This document shows positions 16,779 to 25,120 of a stretch of 64,000 bases of DNA, in pieces (the stretch's first letter is position 1; each line of letters opens with the position of its first letter). This stretch comes from Streptomyces sp. RFCAC02 (GTDB taxonomy: Bacteria > Actinomycetota > Actinomycetes > Streptomycetales > Streptomycetaceae). The DNA lies in the NCBI RefSeq assembly GCF_004193175.1, contig NZ_SAUH01000001.1, positions 1,281,501-1,345,500 on the forward strand, given 5' to 3'. The notes beneath the pieces are model-generated. The model ran no database searches. It was not told the DNA's origin and saw only the letters and a program-made list of their open reading frames with translations. Made by a program: the position numbers and the translations under genes.

Positions 16779-19589
16779 ATGGCGGGAGCTGTGGTGAACG
16801 GGCGGACGCGCGGGAGGCGCGGCGGCGCGGCACGGACGCGCCTGATGACGTACGGGGCGGCGGCCGCCGTGCTGGCGGGGAGCCTCGCGGCGGGCGCGCT
16901 GCCGGGCCCGGCGGCGGCCCCTGAGGCGGCGGCGCTGACGGCGCCGCTGACCATGACGGCCGAGGACCTGCCGACCTGGCAGACCAACGGCATCGTGTAC
17001 GCGCTGGCCGCCGCCGACGGGGTGGTGTACGCGGGCGGCACATTCTCGACCGTCCGGCCGCCGGGCGCCGAGTCGGGCACCGGGGAGCGGGCGGCGGCGA
17101 ACTTCGTCGCCCTCGACGCGGCCACGGGCGAGCCGGTCGCCGGCTGCGACCTGGAGTTCACGGTCGGCTCGGGCAGCGCCACGATCCGGGCGCTCGCCGT
17201 GTCGCCGGACGGGGACACGCTGTACGCGGGCGGCACGTTCGGCTCGGTCGACGGCGTCGGCGCGTCCAGTGTCGCCGCGTTCGACCTGCCGAGCTGCGAG
17301 CGCAGGACGTTCCCCGTCGCCGCGAACGGCATCGTGCGGTCCATCGCGGCCACCGACGACCGGGTGTACCTCGGCGGCGACTTCACCACCCTGAACGGGC
17401 AGGACCGCTCGCGGTTCGGCGCCGTCACGGCCGACGGCGACGTGGTCGCGGGCTGGCGGGCGGACGCCGACGAGATCGGGAAGGCCGTCGCGGTCACCCC
17501 GGACGGCGAACACGTCCTGCTGGGCGGCGACTTCTTCGAGATGAACGGCGCCGACTCGCACGCCCTCGCGGTCGTGGACGCCGACACGGGCGCCAACGTC
17601 AGGACGTACCCGGAGGGCTTCATCGAGACGAGGTCGACCGTCCAGACGATCGCGACGGACGACACGAGCTTCTACGTGGGCGCCGAGGGCACCGGCGGCG
17701 GCGTGTTCGACGGCCGGATCGCGCTCAGCCTCGACACGTTCGACCAGCGGTGGCGCGACACCTGCCTCGGCGCGACGCAGAGCGTCACGGTCCACGGCGG
17801 GGTGCTCTACAGCGGCCACCACGCGCACGACTGCTCCAGCATGGGCGAGTTCCCGAACCAGGAGCGGTACCACCTGTTCGCGCAGTCGGTGTCGGGGCCG
17901 GCGAAGCTCGGCTGGTTCCCCAACACGAACGACGGCCTCGGCGAACAGCTCGGCCCGCGCGTGCTGCTGCCCGCCACCGGCCACCCGGACGACAACCGGG
18001 ACTTCCTGTGGGTCGGCGGCGGCTTCACCACGGTCAACGGGCAGGCGCAGTGGGGCCTCACCCGGTTCGCGACCGGCCCGGACACGGGGGCACCGAGCAC
18101 ACCCGAGGCGCACGCGGCGAGCCTGGCTGCCGACAGCGTGACGGTGACGTGGGGCGCCGGCCTGGACCTGGACGACAGCCTCCTCACCTACCGGGTCTAC
18201 CGGGACGGCGGCACCACGCCCGTGCACACGGTCGAGGGCTCGTCGCTGCCGTGGTCCCGCCCGCAGTTCACGTTCGACGACCCGGACGTGGCGGCCGGCG
18301 AGACCCACAGCTACCGGATCAGCGCGACGGACGGCGCCGGCAACACGAGCGCCCTGTCGGCCCCGGTGACGGTGACCGTGGCGAGCGGCGGGCAGCCGTA
18401 CGCGGACGCCGTCCTGGCCGACGACCCGCTGCTGTACTGGCGGTTCGACGAGACCGCGGGCAATTTCGTCTCCGACGCCTCGGGCAACGGCATGAGCGGC
18501 ACGCACCGGGGCGGCCCCGAGCGCGGCGCGACCCCGGCGGCCGTGCCGGGTCCGGGCGCCGCGTCGGTCGGGTACGACGGCGCGGACGCGTACACCTACA
18601 CCGACCGGCCGACGGCGGGCCTGACGCGCTTCACGCTGGAGACGTGGTTCAGGACGACGACCACCAGCGGCGGCAAGCTCATCGGGCTCGGCAACCGGAC
18701 CCTGGAGGACAGCACCAGCCGCGACCCGAACCTGTACATGCTGGACAACGGGCAGCTCTCGTTCGGCATCGTCAGCGGCAGCAGCCGCACCCTCACCACC
18801 CCGGGCCGCTACAACGACGGCGAGTGGCACCACGTCGCGGTCTCGATCGGCGCGGCCGGCATGCGGCTGTACGTGGACGGCGCCCAGGTGAACGCGAACC
18901 CCCTCTTCACCTCGGCCCGTTCGATCACGGGTTACTGGCGCACCGGCGGCGACTCCCTCGCCAACTGGGCGAACCGGCCGTCCAGCGACCACTTCGAAGG
19001 GCAGCTCGACGAGACGGCCGTCTACCCGGCGCAGCTCTCGGCCGCCCGCGTGCAGGCGCACTGGGCGGCGGCCTCCGTCCCCGCCGACACGGTGACGCAG
19101 GTCGCGCCGGACGCCGACACGTACGTCAACGCGGCGGCGGCGAGCACCGTGTACGGCACGCACCAGCAGCTCGCGGTGCGCGGCTCGACGGCGTACGAGA
19201 GCTATCTCGGGTTCGATCTGCCGGCGGCGCCGCCGGGCCAGGTCCTCAAGGGCGCGGCGCTGCGGGTCCGTGTCAGCGGGGACTCGGTCGCGGGGTCCGT
19301 GGACGACTTCGCCGTCGTGCCGGTGGAGGGCGCGTGGAGCGAGAGCGGCACGTCCTGGGGCAACCGGCCGGCGCTCGGCGACACGGCCATCGGCGGCCTG
19401 TCGTCGCCCGACGCGCTGGGCGGCGTGTACACCGTGCCGCTCGACCTGGCGACGGTGCGGGCTGCTCTCGGCGGCGGGTTCGACGTGGCGCTGACCGGTG
19501 AGGGGACGGACAGCCTGTGGATCGGTTCACGGGACGCGTCGTCGTCGGCGAACCGGCCGCAGCTCCTGCTCACGTTCGGGGCGGCCTGA
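16779..19589 (+). CDS. Large secreted beta-propeller / FN3 / LamG / DNRLRE protein
   Basis: A protein of about 936 residues with an Arg-rich N-terminus and a secretion signal (TYGAAAAVLAGSLAAGALPGPAAA). Residues roughly 60-420 contain repeated blades with GGTF, GGDF or GGGF turns (VVYAGGTFS, TLYAGGTFG, RVYLGGDFT, HVLLGGDFF, FLWVGGGFT), typical of a beta-propeller. One fibronectin-III domain follows (APSTPEAHAASL to VTVTVAS), then a concanavalin-like LamG domain (LLYWRFDETAG to LDETAVYPAQLS). The C-terminal DNRLRE-type domain begins APDADTYVNAA and has YESYLGFDLP. I infer an exported surface or matrix protein binding the polysaccharide. Start may be ATG 16779 or GTG 16794, which has GGGAG 5 nt upstream. 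Confidence 0.88.
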   Translation: MAGAVVNGRTRGRRGGAARTRLMTYGAAAAVLAGSLAAGALPGPAAAPEAAALTAPLTMTAEDLPTWQTNGIVYALAAADGVVYAGGTFSTVRPPGAESGTGERAAANFVALDAATGEPVAGCDLEFTVGSGSATIRALAVSPDGDTLYAGGTFGSVDGVGASSVAAFDLPSCERRTFPVAANGIVRSIAATDDRVYLGGDFTTLNGQDRSRFGAVTADGDVVAGWRADADEIGKAVAVTPDGEHVLLGGDFFEMNGADSHALAVVDADTGANVRTYPEGFIETRSTVQTIATDDTSFYVGAEGTGGGVFDGRIALSLDTFDQRWRDTCLGATQSVTVHGGVLYSGHHAHDCSSMGEFPNQERYHLFAQSVSGPAKLGWFPNTNDGLGEQLGPRVLLPATGHPDDNRDFLWVGGGFTTVNGQAQWGLTRFATGPDTGAPSTPEAHAASLAADSVTVTWGAGLDLDDSLLTYRVYRDGGTTPVHTVEGSSLPWSRPQFTFDDPDVAAGETHSYRISATDGAGNTSALSAPVTVTVASGGQPYADAVLADDPLLYWRFDETAGNFVSDASGNGMSGTHRGGPERGATPAAVPGPGAASVGYDGADAYTYTDRPTAGLTRFTLETWFRTTTTSGGKLIGLGNRTLEDSTSRDPNLYMLDNGQLSFGIVSGSSRTLTTPGRYNDGEWHHVAVSIGAAGMRLYVDGAQVNANPLFTSARSITGYWRTGGDSLANWANRPSSDHFEGQLDETAVYPAQLSAARVQAHWAAASVPADTVTQVAPDADTYVNAAAASTVYGTHQQLAVRGSTAYESYLGFDLPAAPPGQVLKGAALRVRVSGDSVAGSVDDFAVVPVEGAWSESGTSWGNRPALGDTAIGGLSSPDALGGVYTVPLDLATVRAALGGGFDVALTGEGTDSLWIGSRDASSSANRPQLLLTFGAA

Positions 19590-20110
19590 TGCGGCGCCCG
19601 CGGACGGCCGTGGCGGCGCTGCTGCTGGCGGGGGCGCTCGCGGCGTGCGGCGGTGGCGGTGACGGTTCCGGCGGGGGCGACGGCGGTGACCGCGCGGCGG
19701 CGACGGAGGGCGCCGCGTCCCCGGCGGACGACGGCGCGCCGGAGCCGGACGGCGGGGTGACCGACCCGTCCGGCACCCCGGACCCGGCGGACGACCCGGG
19801 CGAGTCCGGCGACTCCGGCGACAGCGGCGACTCCGGCAGTGACCCCGGTGACGCCGGGGACGACACCGACGCCGGGGAGCGGCTGACGGAGGAGCAGGAG
19901 GAGTACCTCGAAGGACGCGTGCCCGATGGCACCGACCCGGACGCGATCCTCGGCCTCGGCACGGAGGCGTGCGACCGCCTCGGCTACCTCCAGCGGCACG
20001 ACCCGGACGGCGTCGCGGCCGCCGTGCGCGAGGGCGAGATCCCGGGCGCCGAGGAAGCCGTCGCCCACCTGTGCCCCGAATACGCCGAACTGCTGGAGGA
20101 CGAGGGATGA
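19589..20110 (+). CDS. Low-complexity lipoprotein
   Basis: A 173-residue lipoprotein with the signal RRPRTAVAALLLAGALAAC, where the Cys of LAAC is lipidated. The next 75 residues are almost wholly Gly, Asp, Ser, Pro and Glu, a flexible linker. A small acidic C-terminal domain (LTEEQEEYLEGRVPDGTDPDAILGLGTEACDRLGYL...) has two Cys that may pair. The ATG overlaps the stop codon of the beta-propeller gene (TGATG), and its own stop overlaps the next start (ATGA), so the three are translationally coupled. Probably a cell-surface accessory of the polysaccharide or propeller system; precise role unknown. Confidence 0.85.
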   Translation: MRRPRTAVAALLLAGALAACGGGGDGSGGGDGGDRAAATEGAASPADDGAPEPDGGVTDPSGTPDPADDPGESGDSGDSGDSGSDPGDAGDDTDAGERLTEEQEEYLEGRVPDGTDPDAILGLGTEACDRLGYLQRHDPDGVAAAVREGEIPGAEEAVAHLCPEYAELLEDEG

Positions 20111-20949
20111 CGCGGCTCCCCATCGTGGTGGCCATCCCCACGAAGAACGAGGCGGCCGGCATCACCGCGACCGTGCGCTCGGTCGTCGGGCACGTGGCGG
20201 CCGTCGTCGTCGTGGACTCGGACAGCACCGACGACACCCGCGCGCTCGCGAAGGCAGCGGGCGCCGAGGTCGTCCCCTACGTGTGGGACGGCCGCTACCC
20301 GAAGAAGAAGCAGTGGATCCTCGACCACGTCCATCCGGGGACGGACTGGGTGCTCTTCCTCGACGGCGACGAGACGGCGAGCGGCGAACTGCTGGCGGAG
20401 CTGCGGCGGATCTTCCTCGACGGCCGCCCGGTGCGCCCGGCGGCGTTCGACATACCGCTCGGGTACTGGTTCGGCGGCCGGCGGCTGCGCCACGGGTACA
20501 CGATCGTCAAACGCGCGCTCGTGGACCGGCGGCGGGTCGGGTTCCCCGAGCCGGACGACCTCGCGGCGCCCGGCATGGGCGAGCAGGAGGGCCACTACCA
20601 GCCGCTCGCCGACCCCGTGCACCGGCTGCGCGCCACGATCGAGCACAACGACCGCGACCCGGTGCGCACCTGGTTCGAGCGGCACAACCGGTACTCCGAC
20701 TGGGAGGCGTGGCTGGAGGCGCACCCGGAGGTCCGCGAGCAGGTCAGGCGCGCGAAGACCCGGCAGGGGCAGGTGTTCCACCGGGCGCCGTTCAAGCCGC
20801 TCCTGTCGTTCGGCTACGCGTACGTGTGGCGGCGCGGCTTCCTGGACGGGCGGGCCGGCCTCGACCACGCGCTGGCGATGAGCTTCTACCGGTGGCAGAT
20901 CGGCGTGAAGACGCGGGAGCTGCGCCGGGAACCGTCACCGCCCGCCTGA
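20107..20949 (+). CDS. Family 2 glycosyltransferase
   Basis: A 280-residue GT2-fold enzyme. The N-terminus has VVAIPTKNEAAGITATVRSV, nucleotide-binding VVVVDSDSTDDT, and the metal-binding DxD-like segment FLDGDETAS. The sequence YPKKKQWILDHVHPGTDWVLFLDGDE is typical of the WaaE/KdtX-like group that adds sugars to surface glycans. It overlaps the lipoprotein gene by ATGA. It probably transfers a sugar during build-up of the repeat unit. The donor cannot be decided from sequence; GDP-fucose is made nearby, but GT2 enzymes more often use other donors. Confidence 0.9.
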   Translation: MTRLPIVVAIPTKNEAAGITATVRSVVGHVAAVVVVDSDSTDDTRALAKAAGAEVVPYVWDGRYPKKKQWILDHVHPGTDWVLFLDGDETASGELLAELRRIFLDGRPVRPAAFDIPLGYWFGGRRLRHGYTIVKRALVDRRRVGFPEPDDLAAPGMGEQEGHYQPLADPVHRLRATIEHNDRDPVRTWFERHNRYSDWEAWLEAHPEVREQVRRAKTRQGQVFHRAPFKPLLSFGYAYVWRRGFLDGRAGLDHALAMSFYRWQIGVKTRELRREPSPPA

Positions 20950-21020
20950 CCGCCGTCCGTCCCCGGGGGGAGGCGGGAGGATCGGCGCGGCGGCGGACGC
21001 CCGTGACACGCGGCCGTCCG

Positions 21021-21026
21021 TACGGT
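21021..21026 (+). promoter_or_regulatory. -10 box of a leaderless promoter for the acyltransferase
   Basis: TACGGT ends 7 nt before the GTG at 21034 with no ribosome site between. Confidence 0.5.
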
Positions 21027-21033
21027 CCCGGCC

Positions 21034-22239
21034 GTGACCGATCCTTCCGACTCCCCGCGCCGCGCCGCCCTCCGCGATCCGTACTGGGACACCGTCCGCT
21101 GGGTGGCCGGCGCCCTCGTGGTCTTCGGGCACGTGGTGGACGGCGTCGCGGATACGCAGCACGGGCTGCTGCGGTGGCTGTACGTCGCGACCTGGCCGCT
21201 GCGGGTCCCGCTGCTCGCGCTGCTGTCCGGCTGGTTCAGCTCGTCCGCGCCGCTGACCCGCCGCTCGCTGCGGCGGCTGGGGCTGACGCTGCTGGTGCCG
21301 TACCTGGCGGTGGGCCTGCTGCACTCGTTCCAGCGGCTGGCCATGACGGGCCGGTGGTGGTGGCACGTGGACATGCCCGCGTGGGGGCTGTGGTTCCTGC
21401 TGTCGCTGCTGCTGTGGCGGACGGCGCTGCCCTGGATCGTACGGCTCCGCCGCCCGGTGTCCCTCTCCATGGCGCTCGCGCTGGGCGCCGGTTACGTGCC
21501 ACTGCTCGCTGACTGGCTGGCGCTGTCGCGCACGCTGTGCTTCCTGCCGTTCTTCCTCATCGGCCACCGTCTGCGGCAGGGGGCCGGCTCGGACATGCTG
21601 CGTCCCGGCGTGACCTGGAGCCGCTGGACGGCCGTCGCTGTGCTCACGGCCCTGGGCGTCGCGGGCTGGTGCACACGCGACGGGGTGTCCTTCGCCTGGC
21701 TCCGCATGCAGGGGCCGTACGAGGCGGACTACGGGCTGCCCACCGCGTACGACTGGTCGATCCGTGCGGCCGTCCTGCTGATCGGCACGGCGGGAGCCCT
21801 CGCACTGCTGCGCCTGATGCCCCGCGGCAGAGTCCCGTTCCTGTCGTTCCTGGGAACGGGCGGCATGTACCTCTACGTACTGCACCCGCTCGTACTGCGT
21901 CCCCTGCTGGAGTGGCCGGGAGTGGGGTGGATCAACGGCTGGCCGACGGAAGTGGCGGCGCTGGCCTGCGCGCTCGCCCTGGCCGCGGCACTGGCGTCCC
22001 CACCCGTGCGCCGCGCAACACACCACCTGGTCCAACCGGGCCGCCGCCCGGCCGTGTTCACCGATGAGCGGCCAGCACCGCCGCGAGACCTTCGCGCAGG
22101 TCCCCGACGAAGTACCCGGGAACCTCGAGCGACGGGAAGTGCCCGCCGGACGCGGGTGACCCCCACCGGACGATCCGCCGGTACCGCTCCTCCGCCCAGG
22201 GGCGCGGGCACCTCTCGATGTCGCGGGGGTAGACGGTGA
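21034..22239 (+). CDS. Acyltransferase-3 family membrane protein
   Basis: A 401-residue integral membrane protein with about ten helices. The family start DPYWDTVRWVAGALVVFGHVVDGV contains the conserved His of acyltransferase-3 (OafA/NodX) enzymes, and there is an Arg-rich loop TRRSLRRLG. Such enzymes O-acylate surface polysaccharides, consistent with the flanking glycan genes. The last 60 residues (after VFTDERPAPPRDL) are Arg/Pro/Thr-rich and are encoded antisense to the end of the epoxide hydrolase gene, with about 182 bp overlap. A one-base shift would instead end the protein at a TGA near 22067. The natural C-terminus is therefore doubtful. Confidence 0.82.
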   Translation: MTDPSDSPRRAALRDPYWDTVRWVAGALVVFGHVVDGVADTQHGLLRWLYVATWPLRVPLLALLSGWFSSSAPLTRRSLRRLGLTLLVPYLAVGLLHSFQRLAMTGRWWWHVDMPAWGLWFLLSLLLWRTALPWIVRLRRPVSLSMALALGAGYVPLLADWLALSRTLCFLPFFLIGHRLRQGAGSDMLRPGVTWSRWTAVAVLTALGVAGWCTRDGVSFAWLRMQGPYEADYGLPTAYDWSIRAAVLLIGTAGALALLRLMPRGRVPFLSFLGTGGMYLYVLHPLVLRPLLEWPGVGWINGWPTEVAALACALALAAALASPPVRRATHHLVQPGRRPAVFTDERPAPPRDLRAGPRRSTREPRATGSARRTRVTPTGRSAGTAPPPRGAGTSRCRGGRR

Positions 22240-23230
22240 TCGCCGCCGGGACGTCGACCCGGAGGGCGGGATCCAGCGAGTTGTGGCTCTCGTGGTAGAT
22301 CCGGGCCGCCGACGCGCCGGTCCTCGTCAGCCAGTACAGGGTGACGTCGTCGAGGACGCGGTCCCGGGAGATCGTCTCGAACGGGCTGTCCCCGGTGTCC
22401 GACCACTCGGCGAACTTGTCGAGGATCCAGGCGAGCAGCCCGACCGGTGAGTCGACAAGCGCGTAGCCGATGGTCTGCGGCCGGGTCGCCTGCTGCTTCG
22501 CGTACGCCGCGCGGTGGCGCCAGAAGTGGCAGGTCTCCTCGGCCCACGCGCGCTCCTCCGCCGTCAGCCCGTCCGTCGTCACCCCGGGCGGCGCCTCGGC
22601 GAACGTCGAGTGGATGCCGAGGACATGCGCCGGGAACCTGCCGCCGAGGACGGTGGTGATATTGCCGCCCCAGTCACCGCCGTGGGCCAGGAACCTGTCG
22701 TAGCCCAGCCTGCCCATCAGTTCGACCCATGCGGCGGCGATCTTCTCGGTGCCCCACCCCGTGGTGGCCGGCCTGTCGCTGAAACCGAAGCCGGGCAGCG
22801 ACGGGGCCACGACGTGGAACGCCGGCGCGGCCGCGTCCTCCGGATCCGCCAGCTCGTCCACCACGTCGACGAACTCGGCGACGCTGCCCGGCCAGCCGTG
22901 CGTCATGACCAGAGGGGTGGCGTCCGCGCGTGCCGAACGGCGGTGCAGGAAGTGGATGCCGAGGCCGTCGATGGTCGTGCGGAACTGGCCGATACGGCCG
23001 AGACGCTCCTCGAACGACCGCCAGTCGTAGCCGGTGCGCCAGTGGTCCACGAGATCGACGAGGTCGGCGAGCGGGACGCCCTGTTCCCAGCGGCCACGGC
23101 CGGGGGCAGAGGCCCGGACCGTCTCCGCCTCGGGCAGCCGCGCCGCGGCCAGTCGTGCGCGCAGATCGTCGAGGTCGGCGTCGCTCGCGCGGGCTTCGAA
23201 GGGGTGTACGTCGCTGGTCGGACGGGACAT
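22058..23230 (-). CDS. Epoxide hydrolase (EPHX1-type)
   Basis: A 390-residue alpha/beta hydrolase with the N-terminal EHN domain of microsomal-type epoxide hydrolases (VHPFEARASDADLDDLRARL...). The oxyanion motif is MTHGWPGSVAEFVDVV, the nucleophilic Asp is in HGGDWGGNI, the general-base His is in SGGHFPSLE, and lid Tyr residues occur in TLYWLTRTGASAARIYHES. It opens epoxides to diols in detoxification or catabolism. AGGAGG lies 4 nt before the ATG at 23230. Upstream repeats of GGTTCC shared with the divergent regulator gene suggest common control. Confidence 0.94.
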   Translation of the reverse strand: MSRPTSDVHPFEARASDADLDDLRARLAAARLPEAETVRASAPGRGRWEQGVPLADLVDLVDHWRTGYDWRSFEERLGRIGQFRTTIDGLGIHFLHRRSARADATPLVMTHGWPGSVAEFVDVVDELADPEDAAAPAFHVVAPSLPGFGFSDRPATTGWGTEKIAAAWVELMGRLGYDRFLAHGGDWGGNITTVLGGRFPAHVLGIHSTFAEAPPGVTTDGLTAEERAWAEETCHFWRHRAAYAKQQATRPQTIGYALVDSPVGLLAWILDKFAEWSDTGDSPFETISRDRVLDDVTLYWLTRTGASAARIYHESHNSLDPALRVDVPAAITVYPRDIERCPRPWAEERYRRIVRWGSPASGGHFPSLEVPGYFVGDLREGLAAVLAAHR

Positions 23231-23249
23231 GGGACCTCCTGGCCATCGC

Positions 23250-23312
23250 GGAACCGTCTTAGCTGGTTCCACCACCCTCTCACATCGAAACGCAACCGGC
23301 TATGGTGGTTCC
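23250..23312. promoter_or_regulatory. Divergent operator region with GGTTCC repeats
   Basis: GGAACC (23250-23255) and GGTTCC (23265-23270) form an inverted repeat with a 9-bp gap. A third GGTTCC (23307-23312) touches the ATG of the divergent regulator gene, after the -10 box TATGGT (23301-23306). The outer pair overlaps the probable epoxide hydrolase promoter. Confidence 0.5.
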
Positions 23313-23890
23313 ATGCGTGATGGGTTCCCCGACTTCCGCCTCGGCACGGTGCTGGCGACCAGCTTCACGGGGACCCTGTCGGAACGGCACGGCGACGCAG
23401 TGGAGCGCATCCCCACACCGGGCCGACTCGTCGACTGGCTCGCGGTCTACGGCCTCGGCGTGGACTCCTGCACCACCGCCCAGCTCGATCTCGCCCGGGA
23501 ACTGAGGGAGGCGATCCACGCCGCCGCGACAGCGGCCGCGCTCCAGGCCCCCCTCCCCGCGTCCGCCGTCCGCGTCATCAACGACCGCAGCGCCCGGGGC
23601 GGGGCCACGGCCGCCCTGACCCCGAGGGCGAGCGGCGCTGGCGGCTCGGCCCGGCGTCCGCCGTGGAGGACGCCCTCGGCGTGATCGCGGCCGACGCGAT
23701 CGGCATCATCGCGGGCGCACGGGACGGAAGACTGGCCCTGTGCGCCTCACCGACGTGCCGCGCCGCCTTCTTCGACACCAGCCGGAGCCGCACCCGCCGA
23801 TGGTGCGACATGAACACATGCGGAAACCGCGAGAAAAAGGCCCGCTTCAACGCCAGCCACCGGCGGAAGCACCCGGAATCGGCGGATTGA
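23313..23890 (+). pseudogene. ABATE/CGNR zinc-finger regulator interrupted by a one-base frameshift
   Basis: The N-terminal part (MRDGFPDFRLGTVLATSFTG to RVINDRSARGGATAALTP) is an ABATE stress-sensing domain. The C-terminal zinc finger CASPTCRAAFF...RRWCDMNTCGNREKKAR, with the diagnostic CGNR, is complete but in another frame. The frames join at CCCC (23620-23623): one extra C would read LTPEGERRWRLGPASAVEDALG without a break. As given, the first frame ends at 23684. The gene is either a recent pseudogene or a sequencing error; no other damage is visible, so I favour error. It is probably the autoregulator of the divergent epoxide hydrolase. Confidence 0.85.
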
Positions 23891-23904
23891 CCGTGGAGCC
23901 CCGT

Positions 23905-24450
23905 CTACGTGGGGTCGGTGATGCGTGTGACGGCCAGCAGGGTCAGGGTGCGGCTCTGAGGTTCCGTGTCCAGTGCGCGGTGCAGTGTCAGGCCCTCGAT
24001 CAGTGCGTCCACCTGCCGTGCCGTATCGGCGTCGAAGTGGCGCTGGAGCAGTTCCCTGCTGCGCAGCATCCATGTCTGTGTGAGCGCCCGGTACTCGGGG
24101 CGGCGGGCCGCGAGGGTGTACAGCTCGTGGGCCAGCACCAGGCCGCGCGGTGGGCCTTCGGAGAGTGTGTGGACGAGGTCCACGACGGCTTCCCGGGCCT
24201 GGCCGGAGGTGTCGGCCCGGCCCAGGTGCCGTTCGAACAGCGCGACGATCTCGTCGGCGAAGCGGGTGAAGGCCTCCTTCAGGAGGTCGTCGATGCCCGC
24301 GAAGTGGTAGGTCATCGAGCCCAGCGGCACACCGGCACGGGCGGCGATCCTGCGGTGCGAGACGCCGGCGACCCCCTCGTCCGCGATGTGGTCGAGGGTG
24401 GCGTCGATGATGCGGTCGCGCCGCCGTGGGTCGGTGTGTCCTGTGGCCAT
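23905..24450 (-). CDS. TetR-family transcriptional regulator
   Basis: A 181-residue regulator. The N-terminal helix-turn-helix is RDRIIDATLDHIADEGVAGVSHRRIAARAGVPLGSMTYHFAGIDDLL (about residues 11-57), followed by an all-helical ligand-binding domain. It lies 10 nt after the stop codon of the O-acetyltransferase gene, so both are one operon. I infer autoregulation from the palindrome GTACGTTCGTAC at 25067-25078, which sits over the operon promoter. The ligand is unknown. Confidence 0.92.
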   Translation of the reverse strand: MATGHTDPRRRDRIIDATLDHIADEGVAGVSHRRIAARAGVPLGSMTYHFAGIDDLLKEAFTRFADEIVALFERHLGRADTSGQAREAVVDLVHTLSEGPPRGLVLAHELYTLAARRPEYRALTQTWMLRSRELLQRHFDADTARQVDALIEGLTLHRALDTEPQSRTLTLLAVTRITDPT

Positions 24451-24460
24451 CGGGTGCGGG

Positions 24461-25042
24461 TCAGATCTCCCGTATCGGGCGGGCCGGGTTGCCGACCGCG
24501 ACGACGTTCGCCGGCACGTCCCTCGTCACGACCGCGCCGGCGCCGATGACGGAATTGTCGCTGATCGTCACGCCGGGGCAGACGATGGCGCCGCCGCCGA
24601 GCCAGACGTTGTCGCCGATGGTGATCGGCAGGGCCGCCTCCAGCCTGTCCCGGCGCGGCTCCGGCTCCACAGGGTGGGTGGGCGTGAGCAGTTGGACGTT
24701 CGGGCCGATCTGGCAGTCCTCGCCGACGGTGATCCGCGCGACGTCCAGGGCGGTCAGGTTGTAGTTGACGAAGGTCCGGGCGCCGATGGTGATGTTGCTT
24801 CCGTAGTCGACATGGAGCGGCGGCCGCACCTCGGCGCCGTCGCCGAGGGAGCCGAGCAGGTCGGCGAGCAGCGGCCGTGCGGCGGCCGGGTCCTCCGGGT
24901 AGGCGGCGAGGTAGCGGGCGGCGAGCCGCATGGCGCGCTGCTGCCTGCGCCAGATCTCGGGGTCGTCGGCGATGTAGAGGTCACCGGCGAGCATGCGCTC
25001 CAGGTTCGTGCGCGGATCGCCCGCGAAGTGGTCCGTGGCCAT
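24461..25042 (-). CDS. Maltose/galactoside-type O-acetyltransferase (hexapeptide repeat)
   Basis: A 193-residue acetyl-CoA-dependent enzyme. An N-terminal Mac domain (LERMLAGDLYIADDPEIWRRQQRAMRLAARY) is followed by a left-handed beta-helix made of hexapeptide repeats (GSNITIGARTFVNYNL, ITVGEDCQIGPNVQLLTPTHPV, ITIGDNVWLGGGAIVCPGVTISDNSVIGAGAVV). The catalytic His is in LTPTHPV. It acetylates free sugars or glycan intermediates. It is the first gene of an operon with the TetR regulator. The ATG at 25042 follows TACGCT (minus strand) by 7 nt and has no ribosome site, so it appears leaderless. Confidence 0.93.
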   Translation of the reverse strand: MATDHFAGDPRTNLERMLAGDLYIADDPEIWRRQQRAMRLAARYLAAYPEDPAAARPLLADLLGSLGDGAEVRPPLHVDYGSNITIGARTFVNYNLTALDVARITVGEDCQIGPNVQLLTPTHPVEPEPRRDRLEAALPITIGDNVWLGGGAIVCPGVTISDNSVIGAGAVVTRDVPANVVAVGNPARPIREI

Positions 25043-25066
25043 GCGGACGAGCGTAACCCCCGGGGC

Positions 25067-25078
25067 GTACGTTCGTAC
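25067..25078. promoter_or_regulatory. Candidate TetR operator
   Basis: The 12-bp dyad GTACGTTCGTAC has perfect 5-bp arms with a 2-bp centre. It occupies the expected -35 area of the acetyltransferase-tetR promoter, whose -10 TACGCT lies at 25050-25055 on the minus strand. Confidence 0.5.
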
Positions 25079-25120
25079 ACTCCCTCTTCCGGCGCACGGT
25101 CCGGCAGCGGTCGGGTGCGG

